Positions 1 through 11,284 are shown, counted from the stretch's first letter. The stretch: 64,000 bases of DNA from Metaphire vulgaris (GCA_018105865.1 CM030837.1:13242225-13306224); one strand, 5' to 3'. Numbers and translations: made by a program. Notes: generated from the sequence alone by a model not told the origin.

Positions 1-291
1 CTATTTGAAAAGGTCAGGAAGATTCGTAAAATGTCTGTAATAGCCTAATATTGCCAATTATCAGGATACATTATAAGAAACTGGCGCGTTGATTCTAATG
101 CTTGCATCTTGACGTTCAGCTGCTGCTTCTCATTTATATCAATCGTATTCTTTCTGATGATATATGCGCTATACTGTCCACAGAGAGTTCTCGACGTAGA
201 GAGAAATTTCTTGGTCCAGCAAGAGCGTCACATTTATTGTCGCGGTGTTTTTACTGAATCATAAAAGCGTGTCGCCATTTCTGTCTGTCTT
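1..291. other. No gene seen
   Basis: AT-rich DNA with no coding exon, RNA gene or element ends that I can recognise. It runs up to a short TTAA-flanked palindromic element. Confidence 0.5.
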
Positions 292-372
292 TTAACCCCT
301 TAACTGGGCAACTATTTGTAACTCAATGTAAAATGGACGAGCGTTACTCGGAGCACCCAGTTAAGGGGTTAA
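292..372. mobile_element. piggyBac-type miniature element, copy 1
   Basis: An 81-bp unit bounded by TTAA on both sides. Its inverted ends read CCCCTTAACTGGG on the left and CCCAGTTAAGGGG on the right. TTAA duplication with C-rich termini is the hallmark of piggyBac elements; this one has no coding capacity. A second copy in the opposite orientation lies at 59981-60060 and shares the inner stretch TGTAACTCAATGTAAAATGG approximately. The element would depend on a transposase supplied from elsewhere. Confidence 0.7.
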
Positions 373-1421
373 GAACTATTAATCAGTGTCTATTGAAACC
401 GCTTCGTAAACCTATACAAATTTTTGAAATAGTAGTTTATGCTATTTTATATAAGAATTTAGATATTTGCAGACCGACAAGATCACTATCGAATTTGACT
501 GAATGGGCCGTTGAAACGGAGTTAGTAGAGGACTGGAGATGGCTTTGTTTCCATAGCAAAATTAACACGCCGAAATAAAACATCGTTTCTATTCATTCTA
601 AAATCGTTTTCTTATAATTTATGAGAAAAACGATGAAACAAATGCAGAAAAAATCTGGCGCCATATAAGTAGTCAAGAATAATATATTGTGGCCCTTCAT
701 CGTGATCAAACAAACGCTGAGTCGTAAGTCGTTCACGTGACCCGAGCCTCGTTCGAATATTAACTGACCTGGAAGCGTCATTGCAGAGGGCCGCGCGTTA
801 ATTAATACGTGGCGTCTTAGAGGGCGTACGTGCCACACAGCACGCGGCGACCAAAGCAGAGACGCAGTGGGACATATACAGGCACTGTGTTTCTGCGCGG
901 ACCTGTCTTTCAGCGTGTGTCTATAGTTTTATGATTTTCGTCTCTCTGCTTTGATCTGAATGCAGAAAAAGGTATTTCTTCCTCGTTTGCCTATGAAAAA
1001 TGTAAAACTTTCAAACTTTTATGGTGAACATCCTTACTCGTTGAATTTTCGAATTCTTGGGTATTTTAAGGTTGTGCCATGAACAGAAGTTTTCGATGAT
1101 TTCTTTTGAAAATGTCCATAAGTCTAATAAACATGCCCCCCGGTTTTCCACAAATGCAGTTTATTCCACGTTTTGCGCAACTTTTTAGCGTAGGTCAATT
1201 TCTCAAAACGTTCGACAAGTGTCTGATCGGCGGATGGAGTTACGGCATATGGAAGGAACAAATGAAAGTCCATCGTCAAGATTTAATGGATGATGATAAT
1301 AATATAAAAGCTTGGTGGTAATTGCAATAATGTAATAAAATTGTAATTAGTAATTATCATATTAGCCGTTCAGCTATAGGCTATATCTGCAAAAATACGC
1401 GGATTGTACGGCCTGTTGCCG
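373..1421. other. No gene seen
   Basis: Short open frames only, none resembling a known protein. A CACGTG E-box lies at 734-739. I see no element ends until the hAT terminus at 1422. Confidence 0.5.
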
Positions 1422-3435
1422 CAATGTTCCCTCTAATTTTTTGTAGTCCGTGTGCACATGAAATTTCTTGTGTGCAATATTGTACTTTCCATCAACTTCT
1501 GTGCGCGCCCAGAATTTGTCCGAAATCATCATTACTTATTTGCTAATAAGTTTATACGTCTCAGAACACTGTTATCGGGCAATGATCTGCTTTTTACAAT
1601 TTTCCCACCAGTTTGTCATATAAACACATGCAGTGGCGTAAACTTTGATAAAAGGTGGGGACCCAAACCCTATACCTTCCCCTTTCCTATTATAGCCTCC
1701 CAAAAGTTGGGGCACGAGTCTAGAGGCCTAATGGTACTGTAGTTTACGGCTATGATTATGATTACACATGCACGCGGTTTAACCATATAAGGACAAAATT
1801 CAAGCATAACAAATCAAGCATTGCAAATTCGAATTTGCAAAGGGGTTATGATTTTCATGCCTTTAGAGTTTCTCTTCGTTCCTCGCCCATGTGCCCATGC
1901 GATCCAGGTCAGTTGCATTCCTCTAATTCAGTGTTTCCCAAACTGTGGGTCGCAACCCAAATGCTGGTGGCAGGGCTCAGTCTAGTGGGTCGCGGGGTAG
2001 CGCGAAATTAGATTCAAATGTGTCGTTTTCTAATCAATACCACAATGTCACAAGCCTTGAAAAGTTGCAAGTAGGTTTAGGTTTGAAGAAAATTATATGC
2101 CTGCAATCCTCCATACGCAGCTTAGGCCCCTATATTGAAATGATTTTAATATGCAGTAAGCTGTGTGTGGAGTAATGTAGGCCTATAGTGTATGGAGTGC
2201 AAGCCACTGGGGCCTAGGCTGTAAATTTTATGAAACTTTTATCAAATTTTAGTCAATAATAAGTTTGCAGGGTCGCGGCATGTTAGAAAGCCGCTGACGT
2301 GAGCCGCACGGTTCCATAAAGTCTGGGAAACCTTGGCCTATAGTATCTCTACTTTTAGAAATTAATCTTATTTCGCAACAGCGCAAGGAAAGCGTATTTC
2401 GACCAGTTTGCTCTGAAACTCTCCTGACAATAGAGAACCTCTAGTGTAAAGGAAATTGACACTGATGTCATTGTTTGGAGGCTAAAGCGATTGTGCAATA
2501 ATAGGCCTAATATTCATAGGATTTTAAGTTGCGTAACAAAGGTATGCTTCTGGCCAAATTTTAAAAAGATAATTTTCAAACAATCTCTATTTCTCTCCTT
2601 TTGTCTTACTTGGCAAAAATATAAATAATCATGCCTAGTATATTTGTCACATTTTTCATTTGAATTGAATCAGAATTTTTGTTTTGCCATTTATTCAAAA
2701 TTCAGAAGATTCCTTCCCAATTCCAACCAACGTTCGTCAGATGGCGCTATGCATTTCTTGATATCACATGCTATTGTGAGGGTCGCGGACCGTTACAAAA
2801 CCGCTGAAGTGGGCCGCAGTTTCAAAATATTTGGGAAACCCTGTTCTAATTGATGCCTTCTTTTGTTCTTCAACATAATTATTAATAAAGCTAAATTGCG
2901 GTTCACAATTTGCGCTGAATGTCAGACATGTTCCTCCTTTATCCATTCAATTCGATTTGCTAGTTCTCGAAACTATTCACAGTCAAGCGCAACCATGAAC
3001 TCTTAAATGAAGTCGCTGTTCGTTTTCATTTAAAACATAGGCGTAAACTTCTGTCAGTCCTCTAGAGTCAAGTCCTCAATTTTGAGAGGCTGCAATAGGG
3101 AATGGGGAAGGTACAGGACTCGGCTCTTCCTACTTTTTCTTCCACGTTTACGTCGATAATTTCAAATCTCTATTTTAAGATAATTCTATCGCTGGCTTTC
3201 TGTTCTTTTAATTTTATCGATATTTGGAACCGCGTACTTTGCACAAATCTTTAAATAAAAGACCAGAAGTTAGTAATTGTGTGGAGCCGTTACAAGTTCA
3301 CAACAATGCGTGAATCTTTATCAGTAAGTACGTGTATGATATGAAAGCAGTGGGAAAACATTTTCAAAAATGTGCGCTTGCCTTGCGACCTCTGTGCGCG
3401 CGCACACGCACAGCTTAGCCTTAGAGGGAACATTG
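1422..3435. mobile_element. hAT-type element A, copy 1 (carries nested element B)
   Basis: The inverted termini are CAATGTTCCCTCTAA at 1422 and TTAGAGGGAACATTG ending at 3435, a diverged form of the CAGTGTTCCCTCTAA end. The subterminal DNA is rich in TGTGCGC-type motifs. CCTGTTG occurs on both outer flanks but is offset by three bases on the left, so the target duplication is not clean. No transposase frame survives. Most of the unit matches 53519-56873 in inverse orientation, including the nested element at 1929-2843. It is a non-autonomous, old copy. Confidence 0.75.
1929..2843. mobile_element. hAT-type element B, copy 1, nested in element A
   Basis: It starts CAGTGTTTCCCAAACTG and ends TTTGGGAAACCCTG. 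The flanking 8-mers CTCTAATT (1921-1928) and TTCTAATT (2844-2851) match at 7 of 8 positions, so this is a clear hAT-style insertion. Subterminal GTCGC/GGTCGCGG motifs occur at both ends. There is no coding capacity. Other copies are at 14905-15718 and, inverted and longer, at 54142-55984. Confidence 0.85.
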
Positions 3436-3449
3436 CCTGTTGTTATAAA

Positions 3450-3660
3450 ACATGGACGCTCATCGTCTTTGATACGGACGCGTCTACAAACAAACACACA
3501 CACACACACGTCTGTTCTTGGCGAAGCATTGCTTGATGTAGAGCTAAATCTATACAAACCTGCTCTCTTTGACGGAAGCGTTTGTTGTTACGTCCGTCAA
3601 AAGACGGTGGGCGTCTCGCTCCTCCTTGGGGCTTGTCACCGGCTATGACGAAAGACTGAG
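3450..3660. repeat. Dispersed repeat with inverted GACGGACG motifs
   Basis: The segment near 3450-3500 (CATGGACGCTCATCGTC, then GACGCGTCTACAAACAAAC) is partly repeated in inverse orientation near 3570-3655. A related copy lies at 41718-41845 and shares the CATAGCCGGTG...GCAAGCCC and AGACGCCCAYCGTCTTT blocks. A short CA run lies inside. I cannot assign a class; it may be a degraded inverted-repeat element. Confidence 0.45.
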
Positions 3661-3764
3661 AACGCTTAAAGACTGAGAACGCGAAATCTTGAAGTCGATA
3701 AGGCTTAAACTTTAGACGGTGTACCCAGTGTGTGTGTGACTGGACTCGTGTGTGTCTATTATTT

Positions 3765-3965
3765 TCTTCTTCTTCATCATTATCATCATCGTCATCTTCA
3801 TCATCATCATCTTCTTCTTCTTCATCGTCATCTTCTTCATCGTCGTCTTCTGCTTCTTCTTCATCGTCGTCATCTTCTTCTTCTTCGTCTTCTTCTCCTC
3901 CTCCTCCTCCTCCTCCTCCTCCTTCTTCTTCTTCTTCTTCTTCTTCTTCTTCTTCTTCTTCTTCT
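3765..3965. repeat. Imperfect CTT/CAT trinucleotide repeat
   Basis: About 200 bp of CTT, CAT and CCT triplets that produce poly-Ser, Leu, Asp and Glu frames in every register. These frames are artefacts of low complexity and are not genes. The repeat abuts the 5' break of the LINE fragment at 3966. Confidence 0.9.
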
Positions 3966-5042
3966 GGCATAAGAGGCAAGTATTCAGATTGGGCTGAGGT
4001 TATAAGTGGGTGCCACAAGGTTCAGTGTGTATTGTTTTTAATATACATCAACGACATCGATGATGATATAATGTCAAAAATTTGAAAAATTGCTGATGAC
4101 ACAAAACTGTGTGGACAGAGTGATAGTGAAGCAGAAGCAAAAAATTTGCAAGACCTAAATAGACTATCTCAGTGGTCGGCAGATTGGCAAATGTTTTTTA
4201 ATACAGATAAATGCTCTGTGATGCACATTGGGAAGAAGGGAACAGATCATGAATTTAAGTTATGTGGGAAAGGACTAAAAGCTACAAACGAGGAGAAAGA
4301 TCTAGGGGTAATCATGCATAACAGCTTAAAACCATCTAGGCAATGTGCAGAGGCAGCTAAGAAGGCCAACAGAATTCTAGGTATGTTCAAAAGAACGATA
4401 GAGAGCAGAGAGAAGTGGCCCTCCTCTGCCTCCTGGACCTTTCGTCCGCTTTCGACACAGTGGACTATTACATCCTCATTCGTCGCCTTGAATTGACCTA
4501 TGGGCTAAAAAGACTTACATTGTAGCTCTATCTTGGCTACGAGATTATTTGACCGACAGATCTCAGTCGGTCTGCTGGAAGGGACTTACGTCGGCCCCAC
4601 GCCGTGTTCACAGTGGAGTTCCACAAGGGTCGGTTCTCGGTCCTCTACTATTTATCTTATACGTGGCGGACATCCGGCGTATCATCGGAGCGTTCGGACT
4701 GGCTTCGCATGCGTATTCTGTACGCCTCTTGCTTTCCATCTGAGATTGAACGACTCCGGTCCTGTATCACCGATCGGCGCTCGCAGCTTCGATCAAGTAG
4801 CCGTCTTCAATTAGTGGTCCCCCTCCGTCCAAGACGGCGGTTTTCGGGGACAGGTCCTTCTCGAAGGGCAACCCGGGGCTGTGGAACTCACTGCCGAAGA
4901 ATGTGACAATGGCGACCTCCCCAGAACTGTTTACTAAGCATCTTAAGACGCATTCATGTAACATTTCCTATACAGCGTCTCTTGTTAAGCGCTCTTGACT
5001 TTAGCCTTCACTATGCTTACTGCGCTTTATAAATTGTCATTA

Positions 5043-5124
<82 letters not shown>

Positions 5125-5660
5125 GAGAAGGATGTAATAATATTTATAAGACTTTACAAGGCATTGGTACGCCCACATTTAGAGTATTGTGTTCAAGCAT
5201 GGTGTCCATTCCTGAAGAAAGACATAGAGACCTTAGAAAGAGTACAACACAGAGCAACAAAGATGATCAAAGGATATCATAGCCTAACTTTTGAGGAAAG
5301 GCTAAAACACTGTGGACTGACAACCTTGGGAAAAAAGGAAAAAGAGAGTGGATTTGATTGAGACATACAAAATACTAACAAAGTGGAAATGCCAAGAGAA
5401 AGATTTTTTACAATGAAGCAGTATGATCGAACCAGAGGACACAGCATGGAACTGTTCAAGAAACGGGTTGGGAGACATAAACAGCATTTTTTTTAGTGCA
5501 AGAGTGGTGGACAGATGGAATGAACTGGATGAGAGACTAGTAACGGCTACAACTGTGAACGAGTTCAAAATAAACCTCAGTAGTTTAGGATATTAGATTG
5601 GACGGGAACAACAGTGGTTCTCACACAGGGCAGTCCCTACTGAACCACTTTAAACCCTGT
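3966..5660 (+). mobile_element. CR1/Jockey-group non-LTR retrotransposon fragment, interrupted
   Basis: Translated pieces show the second half of a reverse transcriptase. A GCCACAAGGTTCAG stretch sits where the PQGS motif belongs, followed by a polymerase block IADDTKLCG (about 4090-4130). Next come SQWSADWQMFFNTDKCSVMH, EKDLGV and SLKPSRQCAEAAKKANRILG (to about 4400). After an inserted element the frame resumes as [19 protein letters not shown] (5160-5225) and ends with the typical VVDRWNELDE...VNEFK tail near 5500-5580. Frameshifts and stops (for example near 4083) break it, so it is dead. The related 3' tail at 18790-18960 helps place its 3' end near 5600-5660. Confidence 0.85.
4416..5123 (+). 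mobile_element. L2/CR1-like LINE insertion with (AAT)n tail and target duplication
   Basis: This is a separate LINE inserted into the preceding one. It encodes pieces of a reverse transcriptase (LLDLSSAFDTVD, then the block-B motif GVPQGSVLGPLLFILY near 4615-4665). An internal deletion then jumps to the C-terminal LWNSLPKN...FTKHLKTH tail near 4880-4960. It ends in about 80 bp of AAT repeats. The 7-mer AGAGAAG at 4409-4415 is repeated at 5124-5130, and the host reading frame is continuous across the insertion. Its 3' end (GCGCTTTATAAATTGTC) recurs at 8800-8965, 35480-35850, 59662-59880 and 60945-61045. Confidence 0.88.
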
Positions 5661-6523
5661 TATATTATATAATATTCTTCCTGTTTCATATATTTCATTC
5701 ATTACTGTTGCTATCCTCTGCATTCCTGTTTCCCCTGCTGCTATTAGCATCTCTGTTGTTATTTCGTCTGGCCCTGGCGCTTTGTTTTTCTTCGCTTTGT
5801 TTTCCCTGGCACTTTTGTTTTTCATTTTGATTAGTGCTGCCTTTATTTCTTCTTTATTTATTGGAGGCCCCTATTTATTCCTCATTATAGGTTTATCCCC
5901 TCTCTTATCGTGGTATAGTTCCTCTATATACTCTTTCCATCTTTTTATTACCTCGTTCTCTCTCATCTAGGGTTGTGAGTTCGGAAATTTCCGGAAAAAT
6001 AGCGGTACTTTTCCGGAAAAATTCTGAAAATGTTTATTACTATTTATTATTGTTATTATTATTATTACTGTTTATTATTATTATTATTATTATTACTATT
6101 ACTATTACTATTTATTATTATTATTATATATTACTATTCATTTGCTAACAACAAAGCTAAAATTGTAGAGTCAGTATTGTCAGTAACTGCAAAAATAATG
6201 CTTTTATTCATTTTTTGTCGTAACGTCACCTAATTTTACTGATATGAGCGCTAATAGACAGCATACATGAACTTACAGTAGCAGTCAAAAGTAATTGCCA
6301 CAGTATGAAATTCATGAAATTTCATGCCATGATCAACTTATTAAACTTTTTAAATTTTTATCAGGAATCGATATAAGTTAGTTGCTAAGGCACCTTGGTA
6401 AAAGATTTTGGCGGTTTATTTAATAATTGTGTTTTTACTGATATGTGCCAAAACATATAATAAAACTTCGTATTTTAGCTGTGGTAATTACTTTTGTTCA
6501 CTGCTGTATGTTAACCTCTAACA

Positions 6524-8109
6524 CAAGGGTGTCAAGACTTTTTGGGCGACGGGCCAAATGACATGTCTTCCATGTCCTCGCGGACCAAATGCATAAATAC
6601 TTGTCAATATTATATTCCAAAATCTGAGCTATTTAAAAACCTGAAGTAAACGGATGGCACGCGTGCTGATTGGCACGCTTGCTGGTTGGCACGCGTGCTA
6701 TAGATGGCACTCGTGCTGGATGGCACGCGTGCTGGATGACGAAGACATTATAAGGCCATTCGATCATTACATTATATACATTGATTTGACTACAACCTAT
6801 TGTTGTAACTATGACAAACCGTATTCTAGTCATTCCTAACAGAAACAGACTCAAACAGTTAAATTTCAAACTCAGTTAAATTTCAAACTCTGTTAATGGC
6901 GAAGAACTGCAGATCAAATTGAAAACATACAAGTTAGGTGACAGTCGATGTAGATGTGGAAGCTGATGAGACGTGACATTGTTTATTTTTTCACTAGTTT
7001 AGCAATGTCTGGTTTTAAATCTGCAACCAAAACCTACTCGCAAATTTGCCGAGGGTTTTTGTTAACTAACGCAAATATGCATATATTGAATATAAGTACA
7101 CATATAAATAGTGACCATTTGACGAAGAATGGATTTTTAAAAAGACTGTATGTCATGTGGTTTGAAATGGCTCGCCCTTTTTGTGGCATTTCGAACTCCC
7201 TAGGATAAAACTGAGACAGAATATTATGAATATATTGACAATTCTAGAACGATTTGACACAATGAAGATGGAGACACAAGAAAATGTGGTTTTAATTCGT
7301 TTCATCACTCCTCTGAATTTTTGCATATCTATAGCTTGCATTAGCGTCGCCACGGGGGGCAAATGGGGGCAACTGCCCCAACCTGCCCCAGACCACCTAC
7401 CAGATTCGCGCAAATCCGGTGAGAAAGTTTTCTGTGGAGGGGAGGGGTGGGTAAGGAATCTGACACGCTAGCTCCCTTTGCCCCCCCCCAACAAAAAATT
7501 CCTGGCGACGCCACTGATAGCTTGTTGTAACAATAGTCCTTCCATAGGCTCACCATTTTGTGGCATTTCGAACGCTCTGGAATAAAATTGAGATGGAATA
7601 TATTGACAATCCCGGAATGATTTGACGCATTAAAGATGGAGACAAGAAAATATGGTTTTAATTCGTTTAATCACTTCTCTGAATTTTGCATATTTGCTGT
7701 ATAGTCTACTGTAGCAATAGTCCTTCTATAGGCAAACAGGGAATCGATTTTATAATATTTTTGTCGTCTATTTAACTGTAGTAATCTCTCGCTGTTGATG
7801 TAGCGCGTCGATATAATGGTTCAGTCAACATCACCAACGAAACTCAAAACTAAAAAAAGATTTACGATCTTCCATTTATTTGTCACGCCTGCAAAATACA
7901 GGATGTACGATTCTACATCAAAGCAATTTTTACAATCCCAAAATATTCTGCACGAAACCAATTTCTCAAGCCAAACAAGATTTTACATCAAGCCAATTTC
8001 ACACATAAACTTTTAGTAAAAAATTTATAAACGTTAATATTTTCGTGGGCCAAATAAAATCAGTCCGCGGGCCAAGTTTGGTCCGCGGTCCAAGGTTTTG
8101 ACACCCCTG
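6524..8109. mobile_element. hAT element, nested (GTGTCAAAAC ends)
   Basis: The left end CAAGGGTGTCAAGACT and right end GGTTTTGACACCCCTG are inverted copies, with subterminal GGGCCAAA/GGTCCGCGG motifs typical of this hAT group. Target duplications are CTCTAACA (6516-6523) and CTCTAGCA (8110-8117), 7 of 8 identical. Near 6654-6735 there is a short tandem array of GGCACGCGTGCTGGAT-like units. A direct repeat of about 150 bp (GTGGCATTTCGAAC...) occurs near 7180-7340 and 7560-7700. No intact transposase is visible. Confidence 0.85.
7339..7516. mobile_element. MITE with GGCGTCGCCA ends, innermost level of nest
   Basis: A 178-bp unit starting near AGCGTCGCCACG and ending TGGCGACGCCACTG. It is flanked by perfect 8-bp duplications ATAGCTTG at 7331-7338 and 7517-7524. 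It has internal G-runs and C-runs and no coding capacity. It sits inside the hAT element at 6524-8109. Confidence 0.88.
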
Positions 8110-8593
8110 CTCTAGCAATTATGTATGCTAGAAAGTTTCCGGAATTTTTCCGGAAAAATTCCGGAATAATTCTGGGTATTCTATTTTCCCGGAAAAGTTA
8201 CAACCCTACAGTCCCATCACTACGCCCCCTCCTTTGTTTTTATTGTGCTACCTGTATTTTGTCTCTTTTCTCCTGATAATTCTGTTATCTTGTCGTACAT
8301 ATTCTCTTTATTACTCTGCGTTTCTATTTCTTTGCATTGTTCATCTACAGTAGCCAGTCTTCCTTTGCCCTCATACATTCCTATTTTATTTCCTTATTGA
8401 TTTTTCTGTACTTTGTTTCGTCTTTGTTCTTATTTTCTCTTCTTTCTTCCTTTTTGTCCATGATTTCCTGCTTCGTCCATTTTTGTTTGTATTGTTTTTG
8501 CTTTTTAGGTACCATTTCTTGTCTATTTCACTACGGTTAAAATCTGTAAATTTGCGATTAATTTGCTTTGGCTTGTGAGTTCAGCCATGATCG

Positions 8594-8598
<5 letters not shown>

Positions 8599-8644
<46 letters not shown>
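8599..8644. repeat. (CA)n microsatellite
   Basis: About 23 uninterrupted CA units at the edge of the minus-strand LINE remnant. Confidence 0.95.
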
Positions 8645-8647
<3 letters not shown>

Positions 8648-8799
8648 TAATTTGAAGTTTAAATCTGCAGTGCAGGAATCTGACACTTTAAGAAAACTTA
8701 TACGAGGCGATGCCTTACTAATCGTTTTGGTAATAAAGTCAAGTTAGTGGCTTCATCTCACGAATGTCTGGAAAATACATTGTTATTTATTTGTTTATT

Positions 8800-8965
8800 C
8801 AGAGACAATTTCTATAGCGCAGTAACAAAGCTAAGGTCTAGGCCTACGACAAGAGCGCTTTGACAGTTCAGCTATATCCAAGTCTAAATAAATGAGTTTT
8901 TAGGTTCGTGCGGAGTCAGCTTTGGTGATCGACATTGTCAGGCAAGGAGTTCCACAGGATCGAAC
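8800..8965 (-). mobile_element. L2/CR1-like LINE 3' end
   Basis: Read on the minus strand it gives the WNSLPDN...LKTHLF tail of a LINE polymerase, followed by AAAGCGCTCTTG and TACTGCGCTATAGAAATTGTC. These match the 3' end of the element at 4416-5123. It is strongly 5'-truncated. Confidence 0.7.
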
Positions 8966-9120
8966 AGAAAAGACAAAATCGTCTTTTTTCATTTAATTAA
9001 GAATTAGGCCTAATGTGAACTAGTCTGCATCATCGAAGTACTCTACACGAGTACTCGATATCTCAAAACCGTCAAAGAACGACGAGATCGATTAATTTGC
9101 AATGTTTTAATACCTTACTT

Positions 9121-9463
9121 CAGGGTTATTTCTAGGATTGTGAATCTGGGGGTGTCGGGAAAATGTAGGGGGTGACGAAATTTTGAAAGAATCTGATAAG
9201 CAAAAAGAACCTTATCAAATTCCAAAAAAGTCTGACAAGCAAACAAAACCTTATCAAGTATTCAAAACAGCCTGGAAAAGGTCACCCCTAGCTCAGATTG
9301 GGGTGGGGGGACGTTGGGGAGGTGTCGGTCTCAAATTCAAGAGTTGGGAGTTGGGGTTGGGGTTGGGGGGTTGTTGGGGTGTCAAAATATCCCTCGATTA
9401 GGTGTCGGTCTCAGATTGGGGATGTTGGGAGAGGAGTGTTATGGGAGTGTAAAAATATCCCTG
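9121..9463. mobile_element. MITE with CAGGGNTATTT ends
   Basis: The left end is CAGGGTTATTTCTAGG; the right end, read inverted, is CAGGGATATTTTTAC. The flanking 8-mers CCTTACTT (9113-9120) and TCTTACTT (9464-9471) match at 7 of 8. The inside has repeated GGTGTCGGTCTCA blocks and two copies of the CTGAYAAGCAAA...CCTTATCAA motif discussed in the findings. Confidence 0.75.
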
Positions 9464-9505
9464 TCTTACTTACACAATTAGGCCTATATCTGCAGTTGCC
9501 AAATA

Positions 9506-9876
9506 CAGGCCCGTACGAAGTGGGGGTGCAGGGGTGCAGCTGCACCCCCTGAAAAAAGTCTCGTCTTCCAGGGAGTGCAAAGCACCCCTGGAAGACGAGG
9601 CTGGAGTGCAGATCTGCACCCCTTAAAATTTTCGACTAAAAATATAATTATAGGAAATGACCTTTTTTTCTTGTCAACACAAAAATATGTAGGAAATTAC
9701 CTACTTTTTGGCTTGTCCACCGAAAAATTTATAGGAAGTTACCTCTTCTTGGCTTGTCGACTCAAAAATATGTAGGAAATTACCTTTTTTTGGCTTGTCC
9801 ACCAAAAAATGTGACAACCAAACAGCTCGCCTCGGAAAATCTGCACCCTTGCTAAAAATTCGTTCCGACGTGCCTG
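9506..9876. mobile_element. MITE with internal hairpin and tandem units
   Basis: The ends are CAGGCCCGTACGAAG and, inverted, CAGGCACGTCGGAACG. The flanking 8-mers GCCAAATA and GTCAAACA match at 6 of 8. A near-perfect inverted repeat (arms CTCGTCTTCCAGGG and CCCTGGAAGACGAG) lies near 9559-9600. From 9650 to 9815 a unit like GGAAATTACCTTTTTTTGGC is repeated four times. A partial relative of the right half lies at 58415-58603. Confidence 0.72.
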
Positions 9877-10033
9877 GTCAAACAAGACAAGTATCTTAAG
9901 TATCCTATACAGCACATAAGATACTAAGGGAATCCGCGAGCAGAAAAATCTGGTTGATTCTGTTCCATGCTCACGACCTGAAGTCGTTTTGCATCTAATA
10001 AACATATACATGTATATACAATTATACATATAA

Positions 10034-10074
<41 letters not shown>

Positions 10075-10699
10075 GCTCGATGTTCAGAATTAATAGACCA
10101 TATAGACCTAACACTGTATTCGGTCATTTTTTATGCAGACTTAATTTCTGCGGCGCCTATGCTAACTCCTAACTCCATAATCTATAGCATTCTAGCGCAA
10201 AGCTTTGCGTTGCGTCGGATGAGGTCATCATTACAGATTTTGTGCCAGTGCTGCCTTTCCGTCCTGGTTACAGCTCCAGCAACATTAGTTCTGCACTACG
10301 TGCGTTATAAGGAAGAGAGATAGAGCACGTTAAACGGATATATGTTTCTTAGTATTCTGTGGGCGTACAGGACAGATGGGTCAATTAGTTAAATGAACTG
10401 AACAATTAAGGTCTGACAATCGAAACAAAGCGAGGAGGGAAAGCCAGACAGATATAGAGGGAGAGATAGATAGAGACGGACGGACGGAGAGACATGCAGA
10501 GACAGAGGAGAAGCGGATATTAGATTCAGACGACGTTGTGTTTTGTTGACGGAGCGTCTCTTGTAGTGGGTCGCGTGTTTTCCTCCCCCTCCCCATGTAA
10601 CGAGCTGTCTGTCCGGATGAATTTAATGAGGGAAAGAAGATCGGTTTGTGGGGATTCAGCACCTTTGGCTGTCGTCTTCTTCCTCATTCGTGAGTGAGT

Positions 10700-10779
<80 letters not shown>

Positions 10780-10854
10780 CTCGCCAACATTTCTATGGCT
10801 CTGCCACCCCATATTTCTCGATTTGGACGCTTTGCGAAATGTGTTGATGACATG
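9877..10854. other. No gene seen; short AT run and (TG)n array
   Basis: A TA run lies at about 10030-10066. The stretch 10380-10510 is purine-rich (GACAGA, GAGAGA). A (TG)n array occupies 10702-10778. TTCAGCACC at about 10657 is only half of a neuronal repressor site. I recognise no exon. Confidence 0.5.
10702..10778. repeat. (TG)n microsatellite
   Basis: About 38 uninterrupted TG units, a length that can adopt Z-form DNA. It yields spurious Cys-Val and Thr-His frames. Confidence 0.97.
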
Positions 10855-11024
10855 CAGTGTTTTATCCAGAATCCAGGTCTTTGGAGGCAAATTGACTTTG
10901 CTGGAGGGGAAGAGACACAGTTCAATGCAAAACTCTGTGACACTGCTGAAAATTTCTTTTTGGACGGATTTTTTGGAGTTTTTTGGGAGGATCTCCCTCC
11001 TAACAGGCCTGGATAAAACGCTAG
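10855..11024. mobile_element. 170-bp MITE family, copy 1
   Basis: The ends are CAGTGTTTTATCCAGAATCC and CCTGGATAAAACGCTAG. Flanking 8-mers ATGACATG and TTAACATG agree at 6 of 8. It shares the internal block GAGGGGAAGAGACACAGTTC with copies at 21184-21365, 33513-33684 and 42182-42351, all 170-182 bp long. Confidence 0.85.
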
Positions 11025-11179
11025 TTAACATGAGATTAGACTGTATAACTATTTCAAGTCTGCCTCTAAGCTAGTATAAACTGGTATTGAGTTCCGATTA
11101 GCAGAATAAACGTCGTCTACACAGTTGTAAAGTATTATATTGTTGACTTCTGGATGAAGTGTAAACGCGCAGATGCACA

Positions 11180-11181
<2 letters not shown>

Positions 11182-11247
<66 letters not shown>
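11182..11247. repeat. (AT)n microsatellite
   Basis: About 32 AT units, placed between the MITE at 10855 and the tandem-repeat element from 11285. Confidence 0.95.
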
Positions 11248-11250
<3 letters not shown>

Positions 11251-11284
11251 GCCCACACCCACTCTCTCTGACGCTGCTTCCTCA

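Larger units (their letters stand above)
5968..8210. mobile_element. hAT-like element with CCGGAAAAA subterminal repeats
   Basis: The ends are TAGGGTTGTGAG on the left and TTACAACCCTA on the right, each followed inward by repeated TTTCCGGAAAAA motifs. Flanking 8-mers CTCTCATC and GTCCCATC agree at 6 of 8 positions. It interrupts the minus-strand LINE. It has no transposase of its own and carries the nested hAT element at 6524-8109. Two ATT-rich runs lie near the left end. Confidence 0.65.
5640..8575 (-). mobile_element. Non-LTR retrotransposon remnant on the minus strand, split by nested elements
   Basis: The piece at 5637-5825 reads KNKAPGPDEITTEML... and MNEIYETG, the conserved N-terminal region of a LINE reverse transcriptase. 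The piece at 8211-8575 encodes on the same strand the lysine-rich linker that normally lies upstream (QTKMDEAGNHGQKGRKKRK, IKQECMRAKEDWLL), with stops. The rest of the polymerase is missing towards 5640. The two halves are separated by the nested elements at 5968-8210. It is probably the same broad family as the fragment at 19620-20130. Confidence 0.7.

Noticed and set aside
10650..10680. Neuronal repressor (NRSE) site TTCAGCACC
   Set aside because: Only the left half matches; the right half is absent.
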